DNA of 64,000 nucleotides from Palsa-504 sp963756575 (GCA_963756575.1 CAVWOM010000001.1:744001-808000); one strand, 5' to 3'. Counted from the stretch's first letter, positions 26,847-35,769 are shown. A program made the numbers and translations. Notes: a model not told the origin generated them from the sequence alone.

Positions 26847-26861
26847 ATAAGTACTATCTAT
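26847..26861. promoter_or_regulatory. Candidate operator 2 in front of the transporter operon
   Basis: ATAAGTACTATCTAT lies 65 bp upstream of the solute-binding-protein start and mirrors operator 1. Between the sites is a hairpin-prone stretch (CCCCGGGCGCC and GGCGTGGGG near 26820-26841). I see no known riboswitch in it. Confidence 0.55.
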
Positions 26862-26925
26862 TACCCAACCCTGTTCTCCATCCGCCGGGCGGCACGTACG
26901 GCTACACGACGCAGTGGAGGCAGCT

Positions 26926-28320
26926 ATGGCCCTGACCACCCGCGCACCTCGCGCGCGCAGTCATCTCAGACCGGTACGCGCGCGGGCCGTGCTCGCCATC
27001 GGCGCCGCCGCGCTGCTGGCGACCGCCGTGGCGGCGTGCGGGAACGGCGGTTCCGGCGGCAGCGGAGGGTCCGCCGGCGGCGCGAAGGACGGCTTCACGC
27101 AGGCTCCTCAGTCGTCCGGCCCGCTGACGGTGTGGGTGGACTCGAGCCGCGTGCCCGCCGCCCAGGCGTACCAGAAGGCCCACCCGGGCGTGCCGCTGAA
27201 GATCGTCACCTACGACGGCGACGCGAACGGCTCGAACACGCTGCAGACCAAGGTCAGCCTGTACGACCGCACCGGTCACGGCTGGCCGGACGTGGTGTTC
27301 AGCGCCGAGAGCAACGAGCTCAGCTGGGCGGTGAGCGCCGGGTTCACCGCCCCGCTGAACCAGGGGCTGGTCCCGTCCTCGGTCCTGGGCAACTTCGCCA
27401 CCGGCGCGCTCGACCCGTGCACGGTCAACGGCAAGGTCTACTGCCTGCGCAACGACCTGGCCATGGTCGTGCTGTGGTACAACGCCAAGCTCATGAAGCA
27501 GTGGGGCTACCAGGTCCCGACGACGTGGCCGCAGTACGAGCAGCTCGGGCTGAAGGTCGCTCAGCAGCATCCGGGCTATCTCGTGGGCAACGCGGGCGAC
27601 ACCTTCACCCCGGAGATCTACATGTGGGCCAGCCAGTGCCAGGCCAACCACATCACCGGCCTGCGCGCGGCGACGGTGAACGTGACCACGCCCAACTGCT
27701 CCCGGATGGCATCGCTGCTCGACACGCTGGTCAAGGCCAAGTCGATGTCGAAGCTCAGCGTGTTCAGCACGGCGTTCGACAAGAACGAGAAGGGGAAGGT
27801 CCTCATGCTGCCGGGCCCGGCGTGGTTCGGCGGGGCGATATTCGACGCCCCCGCCGCCCTGAACGCGCCCAAGGGCCAGATCGCCGCCGCGCCGGTCCCG
27901 CAGTGGCCCGGATCGTCACCCGCCAGCACCGGCAACGTCGGCGGCGGCCTGTGGCTGCTATCAGCGCACTCCGCCCACCTGAAGCAGGCGGCGGACTTCC
28001 TCACCTGGGTGGCCACGAGCAACGCCTACCAGGCCGACCTTTCTCCCGGCTACCCGGCGTACGCGCCGGCCGCCACGGCCTGGCTGGCCAACCAGGCCAA
28101 GTCCGGGTACTTCGCGACCGACATTTCCCCCGTGCTCCAGCAGGCCGCCGGCCAGGTGTGGCCCGGGTGGGGTTACGGCCAGTTCAGCCAGGAGGCGATC
28201 TGGGCCGCCACGGTGATACCCGGGCTGACCGCGGGGAAGACGATCGTCTCGATGCTGCCGGCCTGGCAGTCATCGATCGCCAGCCACGCCCAGGCCGACG
28301 GCTACCAGGTCAGCCAGTGA
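26926..28320 (+). CDS. Extracellular sugar-binding lipoprotein of an ABC importer
   Basis: A 464-residue protein. ATG 26926 is chosen over GTG 26914 because GGAGG precedes it by 5 nt. The signal peptide AVLAIGAAALLATAVAAC ends at a lipobox Cys, followed by a Gly/Ser linker. The rest has family-1 solute-binding-protein layout: SGPLTVWVDSSRV, YDRTGHGWPDVVFSAESNEL, NDLAMVVLWYNAKLMKQWGY, AQQHPGYLVGNAGDTFTPEI and KQAADFLTWVATSNAYQ. It should capture an oligosaccharide or sugar derivative for the two following permeases. It overlaps the next gene by 4 nt. Confidence 0.9.
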   Translation: MALTTRAPRARSHLRPVRARAVLAIGAAALLATAVAACGNGGSGGSGGSAGGAKDGFTQAPQSSGPLTVWVDSSRVPAAQAYQKAHPGVPLKIVTYDGDANGSNTLQTKVSLYDRTGHGWPDVVFSAESNELSWAVSAGFTAPLNQGLVPSSVLGNFATGALDPCTVNGKVYCLRNDLAMVVLWYNAKLMKQWGYQVPTTWPQYEQLGLKVAQQHPGYLVGNAGDTFTPEIYMWASQCQANHITGLRAATVNVTTPNCSRMASLLDTLVKAKSMSKLSVFSTAFDKNEKGKVLMLPGPAWFGGAIFDAPAALNAPKGQIAAAPVPQWPGSSPASTGNVGGGLWLLSAHSAHLKQAADFLTWVATSNAYQADLSPGYPAYAPAATAWLANQAKSGYFATDISPVLQQAAGQVWPGWGYGQFSQEAIWAATVIPGLTAGKTIVSMLPAWQSSIASHAQADGYQVSQ

Positions 28321-29174
28321 AACCGCGAGCCGGCCACGTCTTCGTGGCCGGCTACGTGGTCCTGCTGGCCGCGTTCGGCATCGTGCCGACCGTCTACGGG
28401 ATCTACTTCGCGTTCACCAGCGCGTCGAACTACTTCGCCGGGCTGTCCAACTTCACCGGCGCCGCGCGGGACTTCCGGTACCTGCCAGCCCTCGGGCACG
28501 TCGGGCTGTACCTGGTGATCTGGCTGGCCGCCCTGGTGATTCTCGTGACCGGGCTGGCGCTCGTCCTGCAGCAGCTGCGGACCCGCCGGCTCGGCCGGGC
28601 GGTGCGCTTCCTGTACTACATTCCCGGGGCGCTGGCCGGCGCGGCCAGCGTCCTGGTGTGGCTGTTCATGCTGGACCCGACCGTCAGCCCGGCCGCCGGG
28701 CTCGAGCGCCTCCTCGGCTACGGCACCTTCGGCCAGGTCGTCGAGCCGGGTCACCTGGCGGTCCTGTTCGCGATGATCGCGTTCTGGACCGGGGCGGGCG
28801 GCTGGATCGTGGTGATGTACGGGGCCCTGAACAACATCCCGCTGGACGTCATCGAGGCCGCGCGGATCGACGGCGCCGGGGGATGGCAGGTCGCCCGGCG
28901 CATCCAGGTCCCGATGCTGCGCAAATGGATCGTGTACATGGTGATCCTGGCCTTCGCGGCCGGCACCCAGCTGTTCGTCGAGCCCCAGCTGGTCGCCGAG
29001 GCCAGCCTCGGGGTGGCCGGCCGGGACTACTCGCTCAACCAGCTGTCCTACGACTTCGCGTTCCAGAACAACAACGTCAACTACGCCGCGGCGATCTCGG
29101 TCGAGCTCCTGGTGATCTCCCTGGCCGTGGCGGCCGTGTTCGTGACCCGGTCGAGGTTCTTCGATGCCGACTGA
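28317..29174 (+). CDS. Sugar ABC transporter permease (MalF/UgpA-like)
   Basis: A 285-residue, six-helix permease from a GTG overlapping the stop of the binding-protein gene (GTGA). Helices are visible at VFVAGYVVLLAAFGIVP, LYLVIWLAALVILVTGLAL, AGAASVLVWLFMLDP, LFAMIAFWTGAGGWIVVMYG, VYMVILAFAAGTQLF and ISVELLVISLAVAAVFVT. The cytoplasmic EAA loop is VIEAARIDGAGGWQVARRI. It overlaps the next permease by 11 bp. No ATPase gene is present in the cassette; such importers often share an MsiK-type ATPase encoded elsewhere. Confidence 0.92.
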   Translation: MKPRAGHVFVAGYVVLLAAFGIVPTVYGIYFAFTSASNYFAGLSNFTGAARDFRYLPALGHVGLYLVIWLAALVILVTGLALVLQQLRTRRLGRAVRFLYYIPGALAGAASVLVWLFMLDPTVSPAAGLERLLGYGTFGQVVEPGHLAVLFAMIAFWTGAGGWIVVMYGALNNIPLDVIEAARIDGAGGWQVARRIQVPMLRKWIVYMVILAFAAGTQLFVEPQLVAEASLGVAGRDYSLNQLSYDFAFQNNNVNYAAAISVELLVISLAVAAVFVTRSRFFDAD

Positions 29175-30120
29175 CATGCCGACCGACACCGCGCCCGCCC
29201 GGGTCCGGACCGCCGCCCCGGGCGCCACGCGCTCCCGGTCGCGCCGCTCCCGCCGCCCGGCGCGGGCCGCCGGCGGCACGCTGACCGGGCTGCTGCTGCT
29301 GGCCTTCGCCGTCTTCTTCGTGCTGCCGGTCATCTGGCTCATGCTGGCCGCGACCAAGACGGACGCCCAGCTCGTGAACAGCAACCCGCTGTCGTTCGGG
29401 TCCTGGCACGCGCTGCGGCGGAACTGGGACGCGCTGACCGGCTTCGGCGGCGACGCGATCTTGCTGTGGCTGCGCAACTCCGCCCTGTACGCGTTCGGGG
29501 CCCTGGTCATCACCCTGGCGGTGGGCATACCGGCCGGCTACGCCCTGGCCATGATGGAGTTCCGCGGCCGGCGCACCCTGCTCGTCCTGACGCTGGTGGT
29601 CATGCTCATGCCGGCCACGACCTTGGTCGTGCCGCTGTTCCTCGAGATCAACGCGGTGCACCTGGTCGGGTCGCTGTGGTCGGTGATACTGCCGTTCTCG
29701 TTCTACCCGTTCGGGGTCTACCTGACCTACATCTACTTCAGCACGGCGCTGCCGCGCGACCTGCTGGCCGCGGCCCGCATCGACGGCTGCACCGAGTTCG
29801 GGGCGTTCCGCCGTATCGCCCTGCCCCTGGCCGTCCCGGTCGTCGCCCTGGTCGGGTTCTTCAGCTTCGTAGCCAACTGGACCAACTACTTCCTGCCCTA
29901 CGTGATGCTGCCGGACAGTGGCCAGTACCCGGTCCAGGTCGGCCTGGGGCTGCTGCTGACCGACGTCCCGCAGTTCAACCCGACCGCGGGCACCGCTTCG
30001 GTCCTGCGGCCGGAACTCGCCCTGGCCACCGTGGCGGCCATCAGCCCGGTGCTGATCGTGTTCCTGTTCGCCCAGCGCTACCTGGTCTCCGGCCTGCTGG
30101 CCGGGGCCACGAAGGAGTGA
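29164..30120 (+). CDS. Sugar ABC transporter permease (MalG/UgpE-like)
   Basis: A 318-residue permease with a long basic N-terminal extension, then helices at LTGLLLLAFAVFFVLPVIWL, LVITLAVGIPAGYALAMMEF, LVLTLVVMLMPATTLVVPLF and SLWSVILPFSFYPFGVYL. The EAA loop is LLAAARIDGCTEFGAFRRIA, followed by VALVGFFSFVANWTNYFLP. It pairs with the upstream permease to form the membrane channel. The hydrolase gene begins one base after its stop. Confidence 0.92.
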   Translation: MPTDMPTDTAPARVRTAAPGATRSRSRRSRRPARAAGGTLTGLLLLAFAVFFVLPVIWLMLAATKTDAQLVNSNPLSFGSWHALRRNWDALTGFGGDAILLWLRNSALYAFGALVITLAVGIPAGYALAMMEFRGRRTLLVLTLVVMLMPATTLVVPLFLEINAVHLVGSLWSVILPFSFYPFGVYLTYIYFSTALPRDLLAAARIDGCTEFGAFRRIALPLAVPVVALVGFFSFVANWTNYFLPYVMLPDSGQYPVQVGLGLLLTDVPQFNPTAGTASVLRPELALATVAAISPVLIVFLFAQRYLVSGLLAGATKE

Positions 30121-30121
30121 G

Positions 30122-32131
30122 ATGACGGGGGCCATCGAAGCCTCGGTACCGCTGCTCGAGCCGCCCGGCTGGGCGCTGGCCGAGCGGCAGCTGTTCGACC
30201 TGCTCGACCAGGCCTGGCGTCAGTTCGCCCGCGATTTCACCGGCCCGGACGGGCGGCTGACCTACCGGCACGCGCTGACCTCCCGGGACGGCGTCGACGA
30301 CTTCTACGAGGCGTTCTTCAACTGGCCGCAGCTGTACCTGCTCGGCGGGGCGGACGACCTGCTGGCCCAGGCCGAACGGCACTGGGAGGGAGTCACCGCG
30401 CAGCTGACCGGCCTCGGCATGCTCCGCGGCGAGTACGAGCGCGGATACGACTGGTTCCACCAGGGCGAGAGCCTGCTCCTGCTGTACTTCCTGACCATGG
30501 CCCGCCCGTCCCGCTGGGCCGGGCGGGCGGTGCGCTTCGCCGAGCTGTACGTCGATCCCGCCCATGGCAACTACGACCCCGCCCGCCGCATCATCCGCCG
30601 TCCTCACAACGGCTCCGACCCCGGCCGGTCCGGCCTGTTCGACGGCCCGCATTACCCCTGGCTGGACACCGAAGCGCGCAGCTACGGCTTCCCGCTGGAT
30701 TGGCTGGTGCCCGACGGCACGCCCGAGCCCGCCCGGACCCGGGACCCGCGGCTGACCGGCGAGATGACCGCCCGCATGGGCACCGGGGACACCGCGGTGA
30801 ACCTCGCCGCCGCCGGGCTCGTCCTGAACGCCTGGATCGCCACCGGCGACCCGCGCTACCGCGACTGGATCGGGCAGTACGCCGGCGCGTGGCGGGAACG
30901 CGCCGCGGCCAACCACGGCGTCATCCCGGACAACGTGGGTCCGGACGGCGTGGTCGGCAGCCTCCTGGACGGGCGCTGGTACGGCGGCCACTACGGCTGG
31001 TCCTGGCCGCACGGCTGGTACAGCGTCGGGTCCGCCGCCGCTGTCGCCGCGCTGGCCGCCGCCACCGCCACCGGCGACGACGGCTACCTGGACCTGGTGC
31101 GACCCGCCCTGGACACGATGATCGAGAACGGCAAGGTGATGGCGTACGCCGAATCGGACTCCTCGCTGGCCTCCAAGTGGCACCCGCAGCTGGCCGAGGC
31201 CGTGACCGTCCCGACGCTGCTGGTCCCGTTCCGGTACAGCGACCGCGGCTGGTTCGACTACAACCCGATGCTCGCGTCCGTCCCGGCGGCCCTATGGCAC
31301 CACGGCGGCGACCCGGCCGACCGGCGGCGGCTGGACGAGCTGCGCCGGGCCGCCGGATACGACTGGCGTACCGTCCGCTCCTTCCGCAGCAAGGAGGAGG
31401 CCGGCCACGAGGAACCCTGGTTCGCGTTCCTCGCCGGAGACAACCCGGGTTACCCGGAGCAGATCCTGGCCGCCGCCCAGGCCCAGGCCCGCCACCGGCT
31501 CGCTCGCATGCAGGCCTGCCGCGGCACCGACGTGACCGAGGCCGGCATCCACCTGTGGCAGCAGTGCAACCCGGTCGTCACCGAGGCCCTGGTCCAGCTG
31601 ACCTGGGGCGGCCCCCAGGTGATCTACAACGGAGGCCTGCAGCAGGCCCGGGTCCGCTACTACGACGCCGCCCGTCGCCGTCCCGGCCTGCCCGACTCGG
31701 TCGCCGCCCTGGTCTCCCGCATCGATCCGCAGGCCACCGTCGTCGACCTGGTCAACCTCGACCCCGGGCCGGACCGCACCGTGATCGTGCAGGCGGGCGC
31801 GTTCGCCGAGCACGTCATCGAGGCCGTGCGCTACACCGCCTGCCCGGACCGGTCGTGGCTCGGCGACCTGTATGACTACGGGCACGGCCAGCCGGCGGTC
31901 ACCGAGCGCCGGGCCGACGTCGGCGGCCCGTGGCTGACCGTGCGCCTGCCCGGCTCCACCCGTATCCGCCTGACCCTGACGCTGGCCCTGCGCACCCGGC
32001 CCCCGTCCTACACCACGCCGTTCGACCGCGCCCGGATCTCCCGCCCGCCACCCGGCGCCGGCCCCGGGCAGCCACGTCAATGTGACTCTGCGGTGGTCAA
32101 GACCACGTCGATGTGGCATTGCGGTGGTTGA
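30122..32131 (+). CDS. Putative (alpha/alpha)-barrel carbohydrate-active protein
   Basis: A 669-residue cytoplasmic-looking protein without signal peptide, one base after the permease stop with GGAGTGAG as ribosome site. The middle has repeated helix-loop patterns with aromatic and acidic loops (YDWFHQGESLLLLYFLTMAR, NVGPDGVVGSLLDGRWYGGH, YGWSWPHGWYSVGSAAAVAA, ESDSSLASKWHPQLAEAV), as in six-hairpin glycosidases. I infer it processes the imported sugar; no family is assigned with certainty. The last about 33 codons (from ISRPPPGAGPGQPRQ) are encoded by a 140-bp dispersed repeat, so the C-terminus is probably a replacement. Confidence 0.7.
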   Translation: MTGAIEASVPLLEPPGWALAERQLFDLLDQAWRQFARDFTGPDGRLTYRHALTSRDGVDDFYEAFFNWPQLYLLGGADDLLAQAERHWEGVTAQLTGLGMLRGEYERGYDWFHQGESLLLLYFLTMARPSRWAGRAVRFAELYVDPAHGNYDPARRIIRRPHNGSDPGRSGLFDGPHYPWLDTEARSYGFPLDWLVPDGTPEPARTRDPRLTGEMTARMGTGDTAVNLAAAGLVLNAWIATGDPRYRDWIGQYAGAWRERAAANHGVIPDNVGPDGVVGSLLDGRWYGGHYGWSWPHGWYSVGSAAAVAALAAATATGDDGYLDLVRPALDTMIENGKVMAYAESDSSLASKWHPQLAEAVTVPTLLVPFRYSDRGWFDYNPMLASVPAALWHHGGDPADRRRLDELRRAAGYDWRTVRSFRSKEEAGHEEPWFAFLAGDNPGYPEQILAAAQAQARHRLARMQACRGTDVTEAGIHLWQQCNPVVTEALVQLTWGGPQVIYNGGLQQARVRYYDAARRRPGLPDSVAALVSRIDPQATVVDLVNLDPGPDRTVIVQAGAFAEHVIEAVRYTACPDRSWLGDLYDYGHGQPAVTERRADVGGPWLTVRLPGSTRIRLTLTLALRTRPPSYTTPFDRARISRPPPGAGPGQPRQCDSAVVKTTSMWHCGG

Positions 32132-32170
32132 CGGCGCGCCCCTGGGCGGCCCCGGCCGGTACCGCACGCC
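32031..32170. repeat. 140-bp dispersed repeat, copy 1
   Basis: About 136 of 140 positions match 45046-45185 in the same orientation. Inside are two 26-nt units 31 nt apart, each of the form CCACGTCRATGTG, 7 nt, GGTGGT. This copy forms the 3' end of the putative hydrolase gene. The unit structure recalls repeated transposase-binding sites at IS ends, possibly of the IS21 type; that is a guess. The rest of 32171-32416 shows nothing further. Confidence 0.8.
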
Positions 32171-32416
32171 CGACAGGGCTTTCCCGGATCCGCTTGCCAC
32201 AGTCGCCTGGCCACGGCTTCAGCCACCGCATCGTTGTCAGCGCGCCGGTCACTTACCCCGGTCAAGTGGGTGGACGTCCAGATCGTCCCACAAACTCCAG
32301 CGGCAACATGGCCCTCCGGTCGGCAGGTCACGCAGGAGATCCGGCCCGCCCTTCCATGAGCTTGACGCCGGCCTCATCCAGGCCGAACCGCCCGCAGAGA
32401 GTCCGCCACCGGTGAA

Positions 32417-33733
32417 TCAGGGTATGGTCGCCGCGTCGACCGCCTCTACCTGGCCGGAGCTGAAGTTAGAGACGAGGACCGTGCCGTTAGCCGTCGCCGT
32501 CATGTCCCGGGGGAAGGAGCCGGCCGGGATCCGGCCGACGACGGCGGGACGCCCGTCCAGCGCGGCGGCGACGTCAACGACGGTCAGGTCGGCGTGGGCG
32601 CCGGGCGCGCTGAACCGGTTCGAGTCGGCGACCACGATCAGCGTGCCGTCGCGTACCGCCGTCAGCCCGACGGGTGCCTCGCCGACCCGCACCGCCGCGA
32701 CCAGCGCGTGCGACGGGTCAGTGACCAGCCGGGCCGCCGCGAAGCAGAGCACGTCGTCGCTGGCTCGTGCGGTCACCCAGACCTGCTTCCCGTTCGCCGT
32801 CGTGATCACGCGGACCGGCTGACAGCCGGCCGTCACCGTGGCGACGACGGCGTGCGCGGGATCGGTCTCCGCCTGCCGCAGGTTGATCAGCGTCAGCGTG
32901 CCCGCCGGCCCGCCGGGGCGGCTAGCAGAGGCGGACGGCCCGCTCCCGGACGCCGGTGCCGTGCGGCCAGCCGGATGCCGAGCGGCCCCCGCGACCTCAC
33001 TCGTCGCGTACAGCCAGCGTCCGTCGGGTGAGACGGCCAGGCCGACCGCCGCCCGCCCGAGCGGGATGCTGCCGGTATATGCCGCGCGGCTGAACCCGTG
33101 GCGCACCGCGCCGGCGAGATCGAATACGACGGCCCGCTGGTCGTATTCGAGCGTCACGAACGCGTACCGCCCGTCCCTCGAGGTCGCCACCTCGATGGCA
33201 CTGGCGGACAGGGCGCGCGGGCCTGGGCCGCTGGGCGCGTCGAGCATGCCGAGGACCGTCTTCGCCGCCCCGGATTCGGCCCGGGCCACGCTGATGACCG
33301 CCGCGCCGTTGCCGTCCGCCGCGAGCAGGTAGCTGCCGTTTGGGGTGATCGTCTCGCCTAGCGGCTGCCCCGCGACCGGGATCGACCTGACCAGGACCGG
33401 CCGCCCGGCGGCGGTCTTGGCCATCCGCAGCACGTCGATCGCCGAGCCGCCGCTCACGCCGTCGACCGCCGCGAACCCGTACCGTCCGTCCGGCGTCACC
33501 GCGACCCCGAACGGGCTGCCCCGCGTGCTGACCATCGCGGTCTTCACGGAGCCCAGTCCCGCCGACGCGGCCGTGGCGGTCGAGCAGGCCGGCGATGCCA
33601 GCGCCCGGGCGGGCGGCGCCGTCGGCACGTGAGGGCCTGCCGTGCAGCCCGCGCAGATCGCCATGCCCGCCGGGACCAGGGCTGCCCAGGCAAACGGCAT
33701 GACCGTCCGCGGTGGCGCGGTCCGTAGCCTCAT
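32417..33733 (-). CDS. YncE-like beta-propeller lipoprotein
   Basis: A 438-residue protein from ATG 33733. The N-terminal signal PFAWAALVPAGMAICAGC ends at a lipobox Cys. It has at least six repeats of the YVTN/YncE propeller type: GVAVTPDGRYGFAAVDG, GETITPNGSYLLAADGNG, EVATSRDGRYAFVTLEYDQ, GLAVSPDGRWLYATSEV, RVITTANGKQVWVTARASD, and DMTATANGTVLVSNFSSGQ. It faces the hydrolase gene end-to-end. The role is surface binding or scaffolding by inference; the ligand is unknown. Confidence 0.82.
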   Translation of the reverse strand: MRLRTAPPRTVMPFAWAALVPAGMAICAGCTAGPHVPTAPPARALASPACSTATAASAGLGSVKTAMVSTRGSPFGVAVTPDGRYGFAAVDGVSGGSAIDVLRMAKTAAGRPVLVRSIPVAGQPLGETITPNGSYLLAADGNGAAVISVARAESGAAKTVLGMLDAPSGPGPRALSASAIEVATSRDGRYAFVTLEYDQRAVVFDLAGAVRHGFSRAAYTGSIPLGRAAVGLAVSPDGRWLYATSEVAGAARHPAGRTAPASGSGPSASASRPGGPAGTLTLINLRQAETDPAHAVVATVTAGCQPVRVITTANGKQVWVTARASDDVLCFAAARLVTDPSHALVAAVRVGEAPVGLTAVRDGTLIVVADSNRFSAPGAHADLTVVDVAAALDGRPAVVGRIPAGSFPRDMTATANGTVLVSNFSSGQVEAVDAATIP

Positions 33734-33760
33734 GTCGTGATGGTAGGTGAACGCCATCAA

Positions 33761-33876
33761 GGAAACGGGCGGCAAGCTCCCGTCGGCACAGGCGCGCGCG
33801 CCGCCCCGTTCGTTCTGAAAATTTACGGCCGAACGGGGTGGGTGCTCGCCCCGGCGTCTGAGCCGAACACGCGGCG
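33761..33876. repeat. 116-bp direct repeat, copy 2
   Basis: A near-copy of 25689-25806. On the minus strand it still encodes RVFGSDAGASTHPVRP and a stop, the tail of the FadR-type regulator, plus the hairpin. It sits between the propeller gene and the response regulator gene, with no regulator gene attached. It marks the right boundary of the cassette. Confidence 0.85.
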
Positions 33877-33973
33877 AACACCGGAGACGTCAGCCACGCA
33901 CCCGGCCGGACGAATGGGAACAGGATCGTCTCCCGGATGTTCACGCCGGTGATCGTCCTGGCCGGTCAGGCGG

Positions 33974-34639
33974 TCAGCTGGTCCAGCCGGGGTGGGCCAG
34001 GCCGGCCTGGTAGGCGAACACCACCAGCTGCGCGCGGTCCCGGGCGTGGAGCTTGGCCATCGCCCGGGTGGCATGCGTCTTGGCGGTGGAGTTGCTGACG
34101 TAGAGCCGGCCGGCGATCTCGTCGTTGGACAGGCCGGCGGCGATGAGCGCCACCACCTCTCGCTCGCGGGGCGTCAGCTCCTCGACGCCGGGGACCGGGG
34201 CGGCCGGCCGGGCGCGGGACGCGAACTCGGCGATCAGCCGCCTGGTCACTCCGGGAGACAGCAGCGCCTCGCCGTCGGCGACCACCCGCACCGCGCGGAG
34301 CAGCTCGGCGGCGCCGGTGTCCTTGACCAGGAACCCGGCCGCGCCGGCGCGGATCGCCTCGAAGACGTACTCGTCCAGGTCGAACGTGGTCAGGATGACC
34401 ACGTGGACCGCGGCCAGGCCCGGGTCCAGCGAGATTTTCCTGGTGGCCTCGATGCCGTCCAGGTCGGGCATGCGGATGTCCATCAAGATGACGTCGGGCC
34501 GGGTCCGTTTGGCCAGGCCGACCGCTTCCCAGCCGTCGGCGGCCTGGCCGACCACGTCGATGTCGTCCTCGGCTTCGAGCAGCGCGGCGAATCCGGTCCG
34601 GACCAGCTCCTGGTCATCGGCCAGCGCGACCCGGATCAC
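33974..34639 (-). CDS. NarL/LuxR-type response regulator
   Basis: A 221-residue protein from a GTG with GGGAGGAG upstream, overlapping the kinase stop by GTGA. The receiver domain starts IRVALADDQELVRTGF (acidic pair). The phosphoacceptor Asp is in VILMDIRMPDLDG, the switch Thr in VVILTTFDLDEYV, and the conserved Lys in GFLVKDTGAAELLRAV. The LuxR-type HTH is LTPREREVVALIAAGLSNDE, then IAGRLYVSNSTAKTH. It likely controls the divergent exporter operon. Confidence 0.93.
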   Translation of the reverse strand: MIRVALADDQELVRTGFAALLEAEDDIDVVGQAADGWEAVGLAKRTRPDVILMDIRMPDLDGIEATRKISLDPGLAAVHVVILTTFDLDEYVFEAIRAGAAGFLVKDTGAAELLRAVRVVADGEALLSPGVTRRLIAEFASRARPAAPVPGVEELTPREREVVALIAAGLSNDEIAGRLYVSNSTAKTHATRAMAKLHARDRAQLVVFAYQAGLAHPGWTS

Positions 34640-35769
34640 GGCTCCTCCCGACCGGGCGCCCCGGATCGGTGGCCGCCCGGCTCGGCGGGCAGCCAGGCCT
34701 GGACCCGGAACCCGCCCTCCGGCCGCGGTCCCGCTCGCAGCCAGCCGCCGAATGCCTGCGCTCGCTCGGTCATCCCGGTGATGCCGTGGCCGCCGCCGGT
34801 CCGGGGTGCGGGCCGGTCCGGGCCGCCATCGTCGTCGGCTTCGACCTCGACGCCGTCCTCGCGGTAGGTGATCCGGACGGTCGCCGCCGAGCCGCCGGAG
34901 TGCCGGGCCGTGTTGGTGAGCGCCTCCTGGGCGATGCGATAGGCGGCCAGGTCGGCCCCGCCGGGCAGCGGAATCCGGCGGCCGTGCCGTTCGACCCGGA
35001 CGGTCAGGCCGGCCGCGCGCATGGTGGCGGCCAGCTCGTCCAGCCGGTCCAGGCCGGGCGCCGGCGCGCGCGGTGCGTCCTGGCCCGCCCTGCCCTCGTC
35101 GACGCCGCGCAGCACGCCGAGCACCGATCGCAGCTCGGTCAGCGCCTGCCGGCTCACCTCGTTGATCGTGGTCAGCGCCTCGCGGGCGCGCTGCGGCTGG
35201 CGGTCCATGAGGTGCAGCGCGGTGTTGGCCTGCACGTTGATCACCGAGATGTTGTGGGCGACGACGTCGTGCAGGTCCCGCGCCATCCGCATCCGGTCCT
35301 CGCTGGCCCGGCGGCGCAGTTCCTCCTCCCGGCTCCGCCGCAGCGCCTGCGCCCGCTGGCTCCCGCTGCGGATCAGCTCGGCCGCGGACAGCAGCACGAG
35401 CAGGCCGATGAGCAGCGTGAGCGCGAACGTCGCCGACGGGTGACCGCCGGTGCCGACCAGCCATGGCGGCCACACCGATACCAGGTACCCGATGACCAGC
35501 GACGCGATCGCGGCCGCCCGGCGCCTGGCCTGGACGGCGGTGAAGAAGGCGACGATCAGCGCGAGCCAGACCACGCCGGCGGCGCCGAGGGCCGACGCGC
35601 CGAGCGCCGAGCCGAGGGTGATCGCCAGCACCACGGCCGGATACCGGCGCCGGGCGATCAGCGCGACGCCGCCCGCGGCGAGCAGCAGGTAGCTGGCCAC
35701 GCCGGGGGCATGCGGGTGGGCGTGGTGGGCGCCGGCGGCGGCACTGCCGCCCACCTCCACCGCGGTCAC
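34636..35769 (-). CDS. Sensor histidine kinase (HisKA_3 / NarX-type)
   Basis: Membrane helices come first (SYLLLAAGGVALIARRR, AITLGSALGASALGAAGVVW, LALIVAFFTAVQ, ALTLLIGLLVLLSAAELI). Then comes the phosphoacceptor helix RMRMARDLHDVVAHNISVIN, the N-box YRIAQEALTNTARHSGGSAA and the G-box GGGHGITGMTERAQAFGG. All kinase residues are present. The 5' end is uncertain. The first in-frame GTG is at 35769, inside the first helix and without a ribosome site. The frame stays open far upstream without a credible start, so CTG 35796 or a frameshift should be considered. Confidence 0.82.
   Translation of the reverse strand: MTAVEVGGSAAAGAHHAHPHAPGVASYLLLAAGGVALIARRRYPAVVLAITLGSALGASALGAAGVVWLALIVAFFTAVQARRRAAAIASLVIGYLVSVWPPWLVGTGGHPSATFALTLLIGLLVLLSAAELIRSGSQRAQALRRSREEELRRRASEDRMRMARDLHDVVAHNISVINVQANTALHLMDRQPQRAREALTTINEVSRQALTELRSVLGVLRGVDEGRAGQDAPRAPAPGLDRLDELAATMRAAGLTVRVERHGRRIPLPGGADLAAYRIAQEALTNTARHSGGSAATVRITYREDGVEVEADDDGGPDRPAPRTGGGHGITGMTERAQAFGGWLRAGPRPEGGFRVQAWLPAEPGGHRSGAPGREEP

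Noticed and set aside
26760..26925. Riboswitch upstream of the sugar-binding lipoprotein
   Set aside because: There are GC-rich hairpins, but no conserved core of any riboswitch I know; the mirrored operator sites explain regulation better.
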